Part shown: positions 12,900-24,542 of the stretch, one piece after another
Position numbering within the stretch: position 1 is the stretch's first letter
Layout: every line of letters starts with the position of its first letter
Assembly (NCBI GenBank): GCA_017562135.1
Contig: QEYB01001327.1
Span: forward strand, 1-64,000
DNA from: Dipylidium caninum
Taxonomy: Eukaryota; Platyhelminthes; Cestoda; Cyclophyllidea; Dipylidiidae
DNA: 64,000 nt
Direction of reading: 5' to 3'
Notes under the pieces: generated by a model
Seen by the model: only the letters and a program-made list of their open reading frames with translations
The model's database searches: none
Told to the model about the DNA's origin: nothing
Made by a program: the position numbers and the translations under genes

Positions 12900-14198
12900 A
12901 CCCCAATCTATTTTGAAAGACCGCACCGTCCACGCTATTCCCACTATACATGCATCCGAGGTAATTCAACAGGCTGTCTCCGCTTCCTCTCTATTGTGAA
13001 ATTCACGAAGTTATCATTTGGATTGTTTCCTGAAAGGAGAGCAGTTCATCCGTGTTAGCTCAGTCATTTTCATTGCAGTGCACAAACATCCAATGTTAAT
13101 CAAGAACTTTGATTAACATACGGAGACGGATTATGTGAGGAAAACGGTACGTGTTGTTATAACTACTACGATCGTTAGCGGTACAGACTTTCAGTGAGTG
13201 GGATGCCCGTCCCTATATCAATCTAGGCCAAAAAAAAGATACCGTTATGATTAAGGCATGGGTTAAGATATCTGAAGATTATTGAAGAAGTTGGAAGTCT
13301 GTTGAGGCTTCTCTCGACAAACAAGTGGGCAGACTACATGGCAGACTCACCCAACCCCCTCTTTTTGTGGCACCTGCACGTGACTGCCACCGTTTTAATC
13401 ATTCTTTGGCATCGATGGAGAGGGACTCATTCGGATGCATAACGCGGCCTTAAAAGCGAGTGATGGGAAGTGGTTAGTCGTTTATGACACGGCAAACAAG
13501 TGGAGTGATGAGATTACCTGCATGAAGACTAACCATCACCTGAGGTCCTCCACCCTCCATCAGGAAATTGCAACGGGTTAAGGACTCATGAAAACCGTTT
13601 TGGAGATAAGGAAGCCAAAGCAATATTTCGACGGATACTGTCTTTCAGTTGTACTTCTGCGAGGCTATCAGAGACTGCGAGAAAAGAGCAGGTAAAGTAA
13701 AGAGGCGGTGTTTCAGAGAGTAAGGGAAGTGATTGGGGACTGGTGTTACTGGCGGTAGGCACAGGTGTTAGTGGTGGAGCGTGTGTGCTGTATGTCGGTG
13801 AGGAGTGGACCAGAACGTACCCTGAACGTAGGAGGAATTGAAATATTCATTGGAACAGTCATCGGCGCTAATTTGTGTGCAGTGGGATTATTCGTATATC
13901 GTTCATAAACATGCCTTCTAGTTGAGGGCTAGAAAATGGGATATCACTAGTGGAGGCAAAGGAAACCATGATGAGATCTCAACTCATTTCGTATTTGCTC
14001 TGAAGGCTCAAATTCACGAAGAATGCGCTGTTGATCGGTCCGCTCACAATTCCGCTTTCCCCTCAACCATTTGTGTCCACTGCCATTTGTGAGTCTAAAA
14101 TAAAAGAGCATTGAAAGAAGTCACTCGTACTACACACTGAATACAGGGGAAATTTTGCCAGCTAGACATAAGATAGTCTAGCCTAAAGCAGCTCCCAT
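12900..14198 (-). pseudogene. Copy A: decayed copy of the secreted glycoprotein family
   Basis: Six blocks match the exons of copies C and D in the same order on the minus strand: exon 1 at 13991-14094, exon 2 at 13821-13917, exon 3 from about 13680 to 13540, exon 4 at 13351-13448, exon 5 from 13222 to about 13110, and exon 6 from 13029 to 12900. Conserved anchors include GGACCGATCAACAGC in exon 1, TGTTCCAATGAATATTTC in exon 2, ATGCATCCGAATGAGTC in exon 4 and ATAGATTGGGGTAAG in exon 6. The frame is broken many times: TGA in exon 1, a lost base in exon 2, an early stop in exon 4, TAA in exon 5 without the usual donor, and two single-base insertions in exon 6. A signal-exon relic starts at 14198 but has an internal TAG and no donor. 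Several independent lesions make decay much more likely than sequencing error. Confidence 0.7.
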
Positions 14199-14980
14199 CC
14201 GCACACGATGACTACGCATCTGCTTGCTGTTACTTACACTATTTCAGTGCGTACCATCAGGACAACGCAACAACCATGGGACTTAGAAAGGCGGTAAGGG
14301 GGACAGTTGAGTCGAGGAAAGGGCGTTAAGTGGATGCGGCGGGTATAGTGGACAGGAGAGAGGTAGTTTCTCACTGGCTTGCAGACAGAAGCACGTATTT
14401 GTCGTGCAGTTGTGACCTGTACCTTGCTTGTTGGCCTCTTTATTCTGTCCAAAGTATGCCATTAGGCGTCTCTACACTTAGCAGTGTGATGGCCACATTG
14501 CGGCACCACCCGATGGTGTGGTGGCATCTAAGTGTTTGGATTTCGTCGGAACGGAGGTGGAGGATGCGTAAGAGAAGGAGTAGAAGGATGAGGCGTGTGG
14601 ACAACATTTAAACTTCTTTTGTAACAAAACAATCACATACTTCCCAGTGCGAGGACCTCGGAAATTTCTTACTGTCAATACAAGATGAATAGGTGCGCAA
14701 AAAACTGTGCTCAAACACAAAGACCGAAGTGTGCGTAGATTTGTGCGCTTTCCTTTGAAAATGTTGGACTCAGAACGCGAGTCAATTTGCGGCTGAGGTT
14801 GAAAATGTTGACAAGTGGTACATTCCAACTTTAAATGCCTTTAGCTCATTCACCCTCCATAACACTTGTCGTTGACTCTTATCCCACAATCACCAATACT
14901 TCAAGCACCACTCGTTTCACCTGCCATAAACGATTTTGAGTGCGACTGATGTACAAGCTTTGATAATTAGTATTTTTCAG

Positions 14981-15091
14981 TACGGTTCTTCACCGTCGTT
15001 AAACACGTCAAAAATGTCCAATTGGGAGGCTGCAATCATTACCATGTCATCAATAGACAGTTTCTTAATATTGGGAGATTGGAAGTGTTTT
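14981..15091 (+). CDS. Isolated exon candidate, unknown product
   Basis: A 111-base (37-codon) open block lies between a strong acceptor (TATTTTTCAG) and a strong donor (GTAAGT). It would be phase 0 at both ends. The translation includes a tryptophan-containing centre and ends in GDWKCF. No neighbouring exon on this strand could be joined to it with confidence and it does not clearly match a family exon, so it could be a chance pairing of splice-like sites. Confidence 0.25.
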
Positions 15092-17048
15092 GTAAGTAAA
15101 TTTCCAGAGGCCATTTCGCATCTGGCGTGGTTATTCCTGCCAGCGCTTCGGTGTACACCTACTTGCCTCACTCCATCATTACAAGTTCGTTGCCAGAGTC
15201 TACCTATCCCACGTCACAACAGGACTGAAAACGTCAAGCTAGCAGCTACCTTGGAATGAAAGCTATAATAAATACCGGACCTCAAATTTACTGTAGAACC
15301 TACGCCACATCTTGTCGCACGCATGTGCTTTTTCATCTTACAACATAACTTCACACGCATTATGAACGGTTGTGGTGAGTTACGCGATGCCAATATGGAG
15401 GCACTTTTACCGAATTGTCCGTAGCACGTTTTCTTGCCAATGTCTGCAAGAATTTTACCTATGCCAGAAAGCCGTGACAGCTCCGGCTGTACGACACTAC
15501 TGAGGGATGTGGAAGTTACAGAATCTGCCTCCCTGCAGATTATTATGAAAAATTCTTAACTTGTCGCTTTGCCAGCAAAGTACTATTCGAAATTGCACAA
15601 AAGCATACCTCGAAGCCTCATTCAAGGCTAGTTGGTGTGAGAGCATGCAATGAGAATGGAGAGAGTTGTCTTATGACAAAATTTGTAGAAAGTGTCGAAG
15701 GTGCCATCGACAGTTTAAAGCTGAACAAAATAATTTTCATACAATCCTTGAGAAAACTCTTCTACTGATAGTCAAATGAGACAACTTCCCCACGACTAGA
15801 GGGCTTAATCAGATGGGTGAATGTACCCTGCAAAAGATCCCTAAGCAGCCCTGCTAACTCGACAGATGAACACAGTGATAACAATAAAGACCAGATGTGT
15901 CATTGCTGTACAAGAGTAAGCTCCGGATGAAAGTGAGTGTTCCATACGGGATATGTCCCCGTGCCAACGCGGACGGCCACGTATCCGTGAACAACCTGTC
16001 AGATAGGAGCAGATCTGCTCACGCATTTGTGGGGAGAACGCCTCCACCTTATTGCTGTTGCGACTGAATTAGGTTGAGCATTACCACAATTTCCACTTCA
16101 TTGGCATTAGGCTCTCGTGTTAGTGCTGGAGTTCAAGTAGACATAAAATATTATTTTCCAGTTGTGCAGCCACTCCATTAGCTAAGTAGAGCAAGACTCA
16201 AAACTATTAATAATGAGAGTGTAGGTGACATGTGACACCACTGCTTGTGAGGCACTGATAATGCAGTGGAGGAGCTAAACTGAGTAATTTGATGATAAGG
16301 CAAGAAATGTTTTGTGCTGCGGATTGGACATACGTCCAAACATTCTAGAGGACCACTCAAAGTGAGATTCCGTGCCATCGCGTCTCCATCGAAAGTGCTT
16401 GGAGGAACACCTCTGAAAGCTTTCTCACTATTGCTTACCGCATTTTAGCACACGACCAGGAAAGGTTGCATTAATTTGCATCATCCAATGGCTGATACAC
16501 ATTACCTCATCTTTTCAAGTAGAGCCGCTTTTGCCGATCCAATCATGCGAGTTTATTTGTTCCTTTGCTTATGTATTTATTTCCACTCTCACTGGTCAGC
16601 AATAAGCGAATCCTAGTGGCGGATATCGGTGGTAGCATAGAGGGCTAACGTCGACCCAAGAAGTTCCACCTCAACGCCACTTGTCACTTTGCCTGCTAGG
16701 CATTGTGCAAAAATTTGAATTGCCTCCACAAATGGCCGTGTGGCGACTTGACACCCGACATGGCATCTTCACCCCGGTGGATGTATGAAGGATTACCAGA
16801 AGATATTAACTGACCTCCAACAAGATTATCACCATAATAAGCAGAATTTGGTAGCCAACCTCTAGCGTAGTTAAGTAATCCAAGCCAGCTTTGTTCCACC
16901 TCTGCCGAGACTCACAACCCTCCCGCTCGCATGTGCTTGCGTGCATGTGCGCTTTTCTGTCAGTGTATCCACGTTTGCTTCACTGAAAGCTAGCAGAATT
17001 ATTGCATGTGAACTGCCAAACGTTGGCAAATACGGCCATGAGGGAAGG
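15092..17048. other. Intergenic stretch, nothing supported
   Basis: Composition is balanced, with only short overlapping frames. No family exon, dispersed repeat member or RNA gene was recognised in this interval. Confidence 0.5.
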
Positions 17049-17110
17049 TGGAGAGGAGGAGAGGAGGAGAGGCGGAGAGGCGGAGAGGCGGAGAGGCGGA
17101 GAGGCGGAGG
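17049..17110 (+). repeat. Tandem repeat of an 8-base GA-rich unit
   Basis: About seven to eight imperfect head-to-tail copies of the unit GGAGAGGC or GGAGAGGA form a purine-only strand. The last four units are almost identical. This is a simple minisatellite. Confidence 0.9.
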
Positions 17111-18217
17111 AAAACTAGATGACGCTGAATAAGGACAAAACGTCTGAAATCACACGCCTTATTTCATCATGCCCCTCCAACATTAAAACAAGCAAACGCA
17201 GCACCCACTCTCCAAACGGTCACTGTCACTGAGGCATTTTGATAGTCTTATGTTGATATACCATTATCTCGGCATTCTGACCCTCTTTCTGTCCTTAGGG
17301 TGCCTCTTCTCAGGGCACGATGATATGATTGTGTCAGATTTGTGGACGCATATTCGCTTCGGTTGTAGTACTCACTACTCTTCTCCTGAAGGCGATCTGA
17401 TTTCAGAGGCATTGTGAATGCTCATTCCCGCCGCAATAGGCGCATTCCAGGTTAAGAATCATAGCGTCTGTAAGAGTAATTAGAACGAAGCACCAATTAT
17501 TGTTACGGCAGAAACAAATAAACGAGGCATGAAGGGAATCTGTGATTTTGTAAAGAAGCACTGTGAAGTCCGGTGGAAGAAGGGCTGAGTGGGATTTGTG
17601 ATTGTCGGTGAATAAAGATTGACCACTTTGTGTGTCGGTGATTGTTGCGGTCTCGTCATATCCATCCCAGTCGTCATCATTTCCCTTATGAGTGGGTGAT
17701 GAGTGGATAATTAACTTAGGCCCAATTGTCGCCTTCACACAACGCATTCCACTTTTGGGTCGAGTTTGCGAGTGCGAACCCCTTCACCTTCTTCCTCGGA
17801 GCCAATAGTTTAATGGCAAGCATTTGTTCAATTACAATGAGGATGAACAAATATTCAGACGAAAGCTGAGGTGTGGAGTGAGGCACAGAAACTGCGAGAT
17901 TAGAGGATCGCTGCCTGGTTGCGGAATTTACTCATTCGGATGAAGTGTGGATGATGAATTCGTGGACCGCGAATTTATTACACTGTCGAATTTACCACAT
18001 GAGCTTGCCAAATATTTCGCGTAGTTGCTCTGTCAGTGGCATATCAATAGGAACAAAAATAAAACCGTAGGAGATTATATTTTCTCAGCTTCGCAGATAT
18101 TTGCTAATTCCTCCAAATGATTCTTTCCTAGAATTTTCTTTCTTCTCTCATGCATTGCAATTAGTTGTTAGGTTTCACAATCAGACGAATTTAAGAAAAA
18201 TTTAAAATACAATTCAG

Positions 18218-18328
18218 ATCTGGAAAGAAGCCGCCTACTCGAGAGGTCATTCTCTCCAAGAGGCAGAACCTTTTCTGTTCTTACAGCCGTTATTCCACCA
18301 AATGGACTAAGGTGGATAAGTCCACCTC
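18218..18328 (+). CDS. Possible diverged exon-3-like segment
   Basis: After an acceptor-like AATTCAG, an open block of about 111 bases reads in the phase used by family exon 3 (two leading bases). It contains FSVLTAVIPPNGLRWISPP, which resembles the exon 3 core pattern hydrophobic-A-V-F-P-x-G-x-W seen in copies B, C and D. The donor (GTGGTC) is weak and no partner exons were found. It could be a fragment of an old family member or a chance likeness. Confidence 0.25.
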
Positions 18329-21300
18329 GTGGTCCTATTTCCCACTTGTATCCCCACTGCTTCAGCTGCAATCTCGTTGACTGAGCACTTCTGCTTGACG
18401 AAGCAGTGTTCCACTATTCTAGTTCCATCTGCATTTTGAAAGACCGGGTCTTGTTATCAGTTGCCCATATTCTGAGACGGATTAATCGTAAGAGAGTAGA
18501 CCAGGTAACCTGCCTCTTGGCCGAAGCAATGACTCTCACTCGACAAATCGTAAGTAATGGAACTTTGTGGAGTTTTGTGATACATAAGTTGAATGAAATC
18601 GGCTGTTGTGGGATAATTCTTTGTCTCGGTGATCGTTCCCCAATTGTCGGCCCCACCCCCCCCACCCCACCTCCCCAAGTTCACTCCTGCCAAAGTCATC
18701 TCATGAGGTGGATCCTTCGAAGGTGGCAATAGGTGTAAGTGGAGAATAGCCGAGGCTGTGCTCGGGCACTGCGCACGAAGGCCTAACACGACGAAGGCAC
18801 ATCAATCGGCATGACCTAGAGAGAAACATTCTCCTCACTACTGAAACAGATTCAATAATAGTGAGATTAGCAGTTTCTCCAAAAGGGCAAATGCGTGCAA
18901 ATGCGGCCAAGGGCTGGTGGGAGAGAGGTAAAACTAGTTGGGATGAGTGCTTTACGGCTGTCATATCGAGATTGGATTATCTTCTATCTAGCACCCCTTC
19001 CATCCCTACGGAAATAAGTACCTTCATCTCCTCTCAAGCAGCTTGAGTGGCACTGCTTTTACCAACGTGTTCCTCAAATAACTAATTAAATAGTGAAATG
19101 TCTGGTGAGTTGAAAATTGCATCTGGGTGTAACAAAGAGACTGAGATTATGTCTCCAAAATTGACGGCAAACTTTATAGCTATCGCGAAGCCAACGTGAA
19201 TTAAATGTGTCCTTAAAACCAGAAATTCGCCGTTCGCAAAATAGCGAGTATGGAAGAGTACCAACAATGGCAAACCGGTAGACGAATACTATGACGACTG
19301 CACCTTTCCACAAGGTGGAATTTGATGTGAAAACAACTTGTCATGCGGTTATGTTGGGCTCCGTATGGTAATCTATAATGCTGCATGAATGTAAAAGTGG
19401 TGAAATCGATGTCGCTGGTATTCTTGGTCCGGTTACTAAATTGATACGATAAACAACGATGGGCATCTGTTTGCTCGGACATGTTTCAATGATCGTCAAA
19501 ATTGCTCTAAATTGGAAAAACAATCTCTTTTCACTTTGCAACGGCGTCTACCTTGCCTCCAAACAGCTTCCACACATATCAACCTAGTGCAATCCGCAGT
19601 GATCACGTACAGAGCCCAACAGGAGGCCAGAAGTGGAGAATGTTGCCCTTGCGTTCTAACGGTCGTATGGGGTGCTGCATTGGGAGTGATGGAAGGCAAA
19701 CGAGGCTTCTAATGGAATACTCATATTTGTGTCTTTTTGATTAAACAAGGTAGTTGTCGTTTCTAGCGTCTCCTTGGTGGCTCAGCCTCCTGAATGTGTG
19801 ACAGTAGCCTTGCAAGAGGCCACAGAGGCGAAGGTGAAACTATGGCTCAGTCATTATGAAGCCACCTTACCTAAGTGCGCGTGCACCCTGTGCGACATGT
19901 GTGTTAAATTCTTCTAACTCGTGCCACATCAACAAAGGAATCAGTATTTCCCTCACCAAGATTTCAGCTATTCGTCGAGACATTAGTTAGAGGACATGAC
20001 GGCTGTAAAATACAATTGAGAGGACAAAAGCGGTTACGAGGTTAGGGATGCCCTTGTGAAGCCAATGCCGCTTGCCATGACGGTGAATATATAGATAAAT
20101 AAAGAAACTAATAACCAGTAAGTGGGCAAAATGTAAGTGGACAGATATGCGAGAGCCCCATAATTTAGGTAAGATAAACTATATTTGGAAATAATAAGTT
20201 CTTTCTTCGTAAACTCCAAATTATGCAGGTCAGCAATTGTTTCCTGATTGTCTATCGGCGTTATGCATCCTGGCAAGAATATCATGACATGCAAAGTGGT
20301 CACAAAGTTGACCTCCACATGGTCGATGCTGCGAGAAGCACTTTTCGACGATGATACGACGAAACCCCTGCAGAAACTTGCCATCTCCATTTAACATTGT
20401 ATCTACATGCACAGTACACGCGCCCTCATCTAAAGCGCAGCAAATTACACCAGGTGGAGGCTTCAGTTGCACAACCAATTATGGGAGAGGTGTAGGATGG
20501 CAGTGGTGAAACACAGCATTGCAGGAAGTAGCTATGAGATGCGAACGTTCGTTCGCCTTAGAAGCCTACATGCTCTTCCACGGGAGGCTTCACGAAGAGA
20601 GTTCGCAATCGCCTAAATTCTCCACCTCTTGAGTTGCCAAAGGAGGAGAGGGTATTGCAAGGGAGAATGACGAAGAGACACAAAATGGGCCACTGACTTA
20701 GGAGACATGGCGAAATCAGCACAAAGAATTGTGGCCTTACGGCGATGGCATGTGACTCGAAGGAAGCCGCATACTTTCGATGTCTTTCACCATTCTCTTA
20801 TCTTATCCTTTACACCTCACTGTTCTCTCATTAGCTTTCCCTCCTCCTGCATTCCTTCACAAACATCTTCTATGCTCCGTATGTTTACCATTGCAATAGA
20901 TAATTTGAAATAGAATCAGCTGAGAAACCCACAGACTACGAAGGTACAAGAATTTCAATCTCTCTTGCAATCCTTGTCGATTTGGCGCAAATGTCATAGT
21001 GGTGCGCATGAGGAAAAGAATTGGAAAAAGAATTGTCAGTGTCGCAGTCAACCTCATGTTCTTCAGCAATCTTCATCTTCGCCACGAAGACCGCGTACGT
21101 TTGACTTCACGATAAGGTCTCTTTGATTTTTCTCTCTTATGTGCTATTTTTCTCTTCAGCGACTAACGAAGTTGTGTACACATATTGCAGAAAGGGTGTC
21201 ACAACACCGGTGCACTAGAAAACGACTTTTTACACTGGATACTGTCGTTGGTGCCACAACCCAAGCATTCCGGTTTGCGTTCCTTATTTGTATCTCACAT

Positions 21301-23375
21301 GCATGATCCATCATCAGCCGCACCAGCACAAAATTCTCCCCTACCACAATGAAGATAGATGCTTTCTCTCCCGAGCTTCCTTCTTAGTCGCTTATTGTCA
21401 GGCAGACATCCTGATGACCGGCCATATTCGTCAAAGCGGTCGAGGATTGTCTTTTTACCCCAATTGCTACTTTACAAATTGGCATTTTAATGGCTGCCTG
21501 TCGCAAAGGAGAGTGGAGTTCGTCGGGTGCTGGCGAGTCTTCAGTTGTTTGTCAAGTCACAAACAATCAACCGCTTCGTACACTCGCCTCCCGAGGCAAG
21601 GCCTCGTTATGCATCCGAAAGATTGCCTCTTCATTGGCGCAAAAAGAATGAGGATACGGCGCGAGGGGCTGGCAAAATGGCACATTAAGACGGTTGGGTA
21701 ATTTAGCACTGCGAATGTTCAAATTTATCTGGATGGAACATTGACAGACACCCAACTTTACTCGTAATCGCCAAATCTCATGTTTCTGCATCTCAGGTAT
21801 ATAATAAGTGTCTTTCGCGCTTGTCTAAAGACATATAGTGTTGGGCGCCGGCTGATTTAATGTTCACGGGTTGAGCATGCTACTTTGAAGGCTACACGAA
21901 GAGCGTCCGGAAGTACTCGACTTCAGTAAGCTGAACAAGTGGCATCACTGGCATTTGATATTTGCACACTGCTACGTAAATTACCATTATAACTCTGCTC
22001 ACCAGCTTTGTGAATTTCAAAATAGAAGTGAGGGAAAGAGAAACTGTTGAATTTCGGATGCTTGTGTGATAGTTATGAAAATCCTAGCACAATTTTCAAA
22101 ATAGTTTGGGTTAGGTCCAACTAGCCTTCGGGCATTTCGTCGGAGTCGAACGATTTGGGCCATCCTTCTCTTGCTTTTTTGCGAATACATTTTTGCACCT
22201 TATTTGCACCACCACTTGGCCGTGTAGCAAAGGCTCATGAATTAGAAGCCTTCCTACTAGATAAGGAAGCATTGTTCTGTTGATCAGGAGGGAATTAAAA
22301 ACACGTTATGTCCTCGTTGGAGTAGCTCTTCTCCCTTTCAACCCCGCCTTACTAAACAGGTTTGTAAATGAATTTACACATAACTGCCCCAAAGATCATA
22401 CAGTGAAGGCCAAGCGTACTTCCTTCAAGTTCACACCGGTCACCAGGTCTGTCAGTCGACATAAAGCAGCGGACTCCGACCCGCCTAGTCGAGGTACATG
22501 CGGAAGGCAAATTGTAGGTTGAAGACTATGGCAGTGGTGAGACATCGTTTGGACGTTGAGAGCAAACGAGGCGAGGACGAGTAGACGCAGGGATTCATAT
22601 CTTATATAAATCCTCGCAATGGGGGAATGCATCTTCGCCTTAACTACAAATCCATTGATGAGGCTGTTTGTCGGGCAGACTGGAGGTGGCAAAGTTAACG
22701 TTCCAATGCTCAGAATGTGAACTAGGAAAGCCAGCTGAACCATTCGAACAATGCACACTTGGCCATTACAACCTCACTTTGTGGCCTTCTGGGAAGTTTA
22801 GGCGCAAATGTGTCACAAAATGCGCCAAAGCCTATGCCCTATCAACGCCTCTGACGTGTCTACGTAGGTGCAAGTCATGCCGCGCGGTGGCAATACGCAG
22901 CATTGTTTACAGCATTGTGTGTTGGTGTGTTTGATGTCTCGACGGTACGTGTTTCAACAAAAAAAACATTCTCAATAACGTGCACTCTATTTTACTCCAC
23001 TCTAACGTATCGCCCACATGAGTCTACCATAATGTCGAATGTGCACTTCCAGAGGCTTCTGTCGTCTGAGAGAACAGGATTGAGAGACAACCATAGACAG
23101 CGCTCTCTTTACTCACGTTCCTCATGCCAACCACGCAGATACAGAAAAGTGTAATCACACCATGTCATCATGGTACAGTTCCCACCAACACACACTGCAA
23201 ATACTCAGGGAACAAATTTTGTCGAGTTTGCTTCCAGTCCTTATTTTGTTTATTCTTCCCAGTGTCTCCCGATGACACCTATGCACCTCACTTTCTACCC
23301 CTGCAAATTCATCTCTTAGCAGCGTAACTATTACCAGGTCAGGCAACACACACGCCAGGTCCCACGCTCGTAGCT
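18329..23375. other. Intergenic stretch without a supported gene
   Basis: Only short frames are seen. One minus-strand frame at 20034-20390 (118 codons) ends in a stretch with membrane-segment character (WLLVSLFIYIFTVMASGIGF) and then a stop. It contains a CAG-GAAACAATTGC junction slightly similar to the exon 6 acceptor of the family. The resemblance is too weak to call a gene. Confidence 0.45.
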
Positions 23376-23378
23376 AAA

Positions 23379-23456
23379 TTGAAAGGCAATCTGCAATAAG
23401 AGTATGTTTCAAACGGGCTGTGCACTGTTTCCGAGGGCAAAGCATCACAATCTGCT
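23379..23456 (+). repeat. R1 dispersed repeat, partial copy
   Basis: This piece carries the left part of repeat R1: AAGAGTATGTTTCAAACGGG followed by CACTGTTTCCGAGGGCAAA. The same order appears at 24.45, 51.25 and 55.68 kb. The CATGCGAGAG end is absent, so the copy is truncated or decayed. Confidence 0.45.
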
Positions 23457-24419
23457 TTTCTCACTGCGCTGTTTCGCGCCGAGTGCATCAATTTCTTCAT
23501 TAACATCCGTGCATGAGGTTTACAAGTCGTATTTGGCTGCCTTTTCAGCGGCAGTCTTAACGACGTATTGTCGAGAGTATAAATGATTTGAAGCGTCAGC
23601 GTAAGGCCATGATATTGGTTTTGCTTTTGGTAATGGGCATATTTCGAAATGCATTGATTACTGTCGCATGTCACCTAACCTCCGCGTGGCTAAGCTAAGA
23701 TCGAATAGGCCTCCAAGACGATGGTGGTACCACTGCGCCAATATGTACCAGTCATGAGGCCCTGCCGAGGCTTATGATTAAGATATCACATAACCACATT
23801 CGTCCTACGGTGGAGATCAGATATTGAAGACTTAATAACAAGCTTATTTGTGTGCTAACTCGGCAGATGTGACCCCAGTAAGTGTTTACGTGTTTTCTGT
23901 CACTGCCTGCAAAGGCGACCAGCATATGAGCTGCAAATTCTCATTTTGCCTGCACATTAGTCACCCGTCATTGTCAGTGACAATGGGAGGGCAATACAGT
24001 GAACCCAACGTGCTGTCATAACGATTTTACGCATTAGCCGCTGGCTGTACAGCTGGCTAGGGGACGCGCAAATGGGTGGTTGTTGGTGTGTTGGGCACCG
24101 CAGATGCAGCAAAATCAAATTAGTGTGTGACACAGTAATGCCGAAAATGAATCCATATCGAATGTAGACGAAGTGGAGGGAAGCCAATCATAGACGGTTT
24201 TTGCACATTGAGGTTGAGTTTGATGGGGAAGACGGCGAGTCAATTCTGAGAGATGGGTTAAGGCGGATGTCAGAAACAATTGTCAAGACATGCAGCTCAA
24301 ATCATTTAGGAGAGAATCCGGACAATAGTTAGTGGTGGAGACCCTGTTTCATCACACATCGTCTGCGTGACTGACATCGGCCAGTGTAATGTCGCATTGC
24401 TTGTGTGACGCATGTGACA

Positions 24420-24542
24420 CTTAATAAATTTTCCGAGAAGAATAATTGATAAATCAACTGTAGACTGTTTCCAAGGGCCAAAAGGACCATCACCTGTCAA
24501 TCTACAAGGTTGTCATGCGAGAGAGCACTTACACCTCATACC
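24420..24542 (+). repeat. R1 dispersed repeat
   Basis: The copy contains AGACTGTTTCCAAGGGCCAA, then after about 35 bases the diagnostic end GTCATGCGAGAGAGCACTTA followed by CACCTCATA (24514-24540). The order and spacing match the other R1 copies. Confidence 0.65.

Noticed and set aside
17049..17110. CRISPR-like array
   Set aside because: The unit is 8 bases, head to tail and without spacers; it is a minisatellite in eukaryotic DNA.
20034..20390. A frame ending in a membrane-like segment
   Set aside because: A single hydrophobic stretch in A/T-rich sequence is common by chance, and no upstream exon or signal peptide in phase was found.
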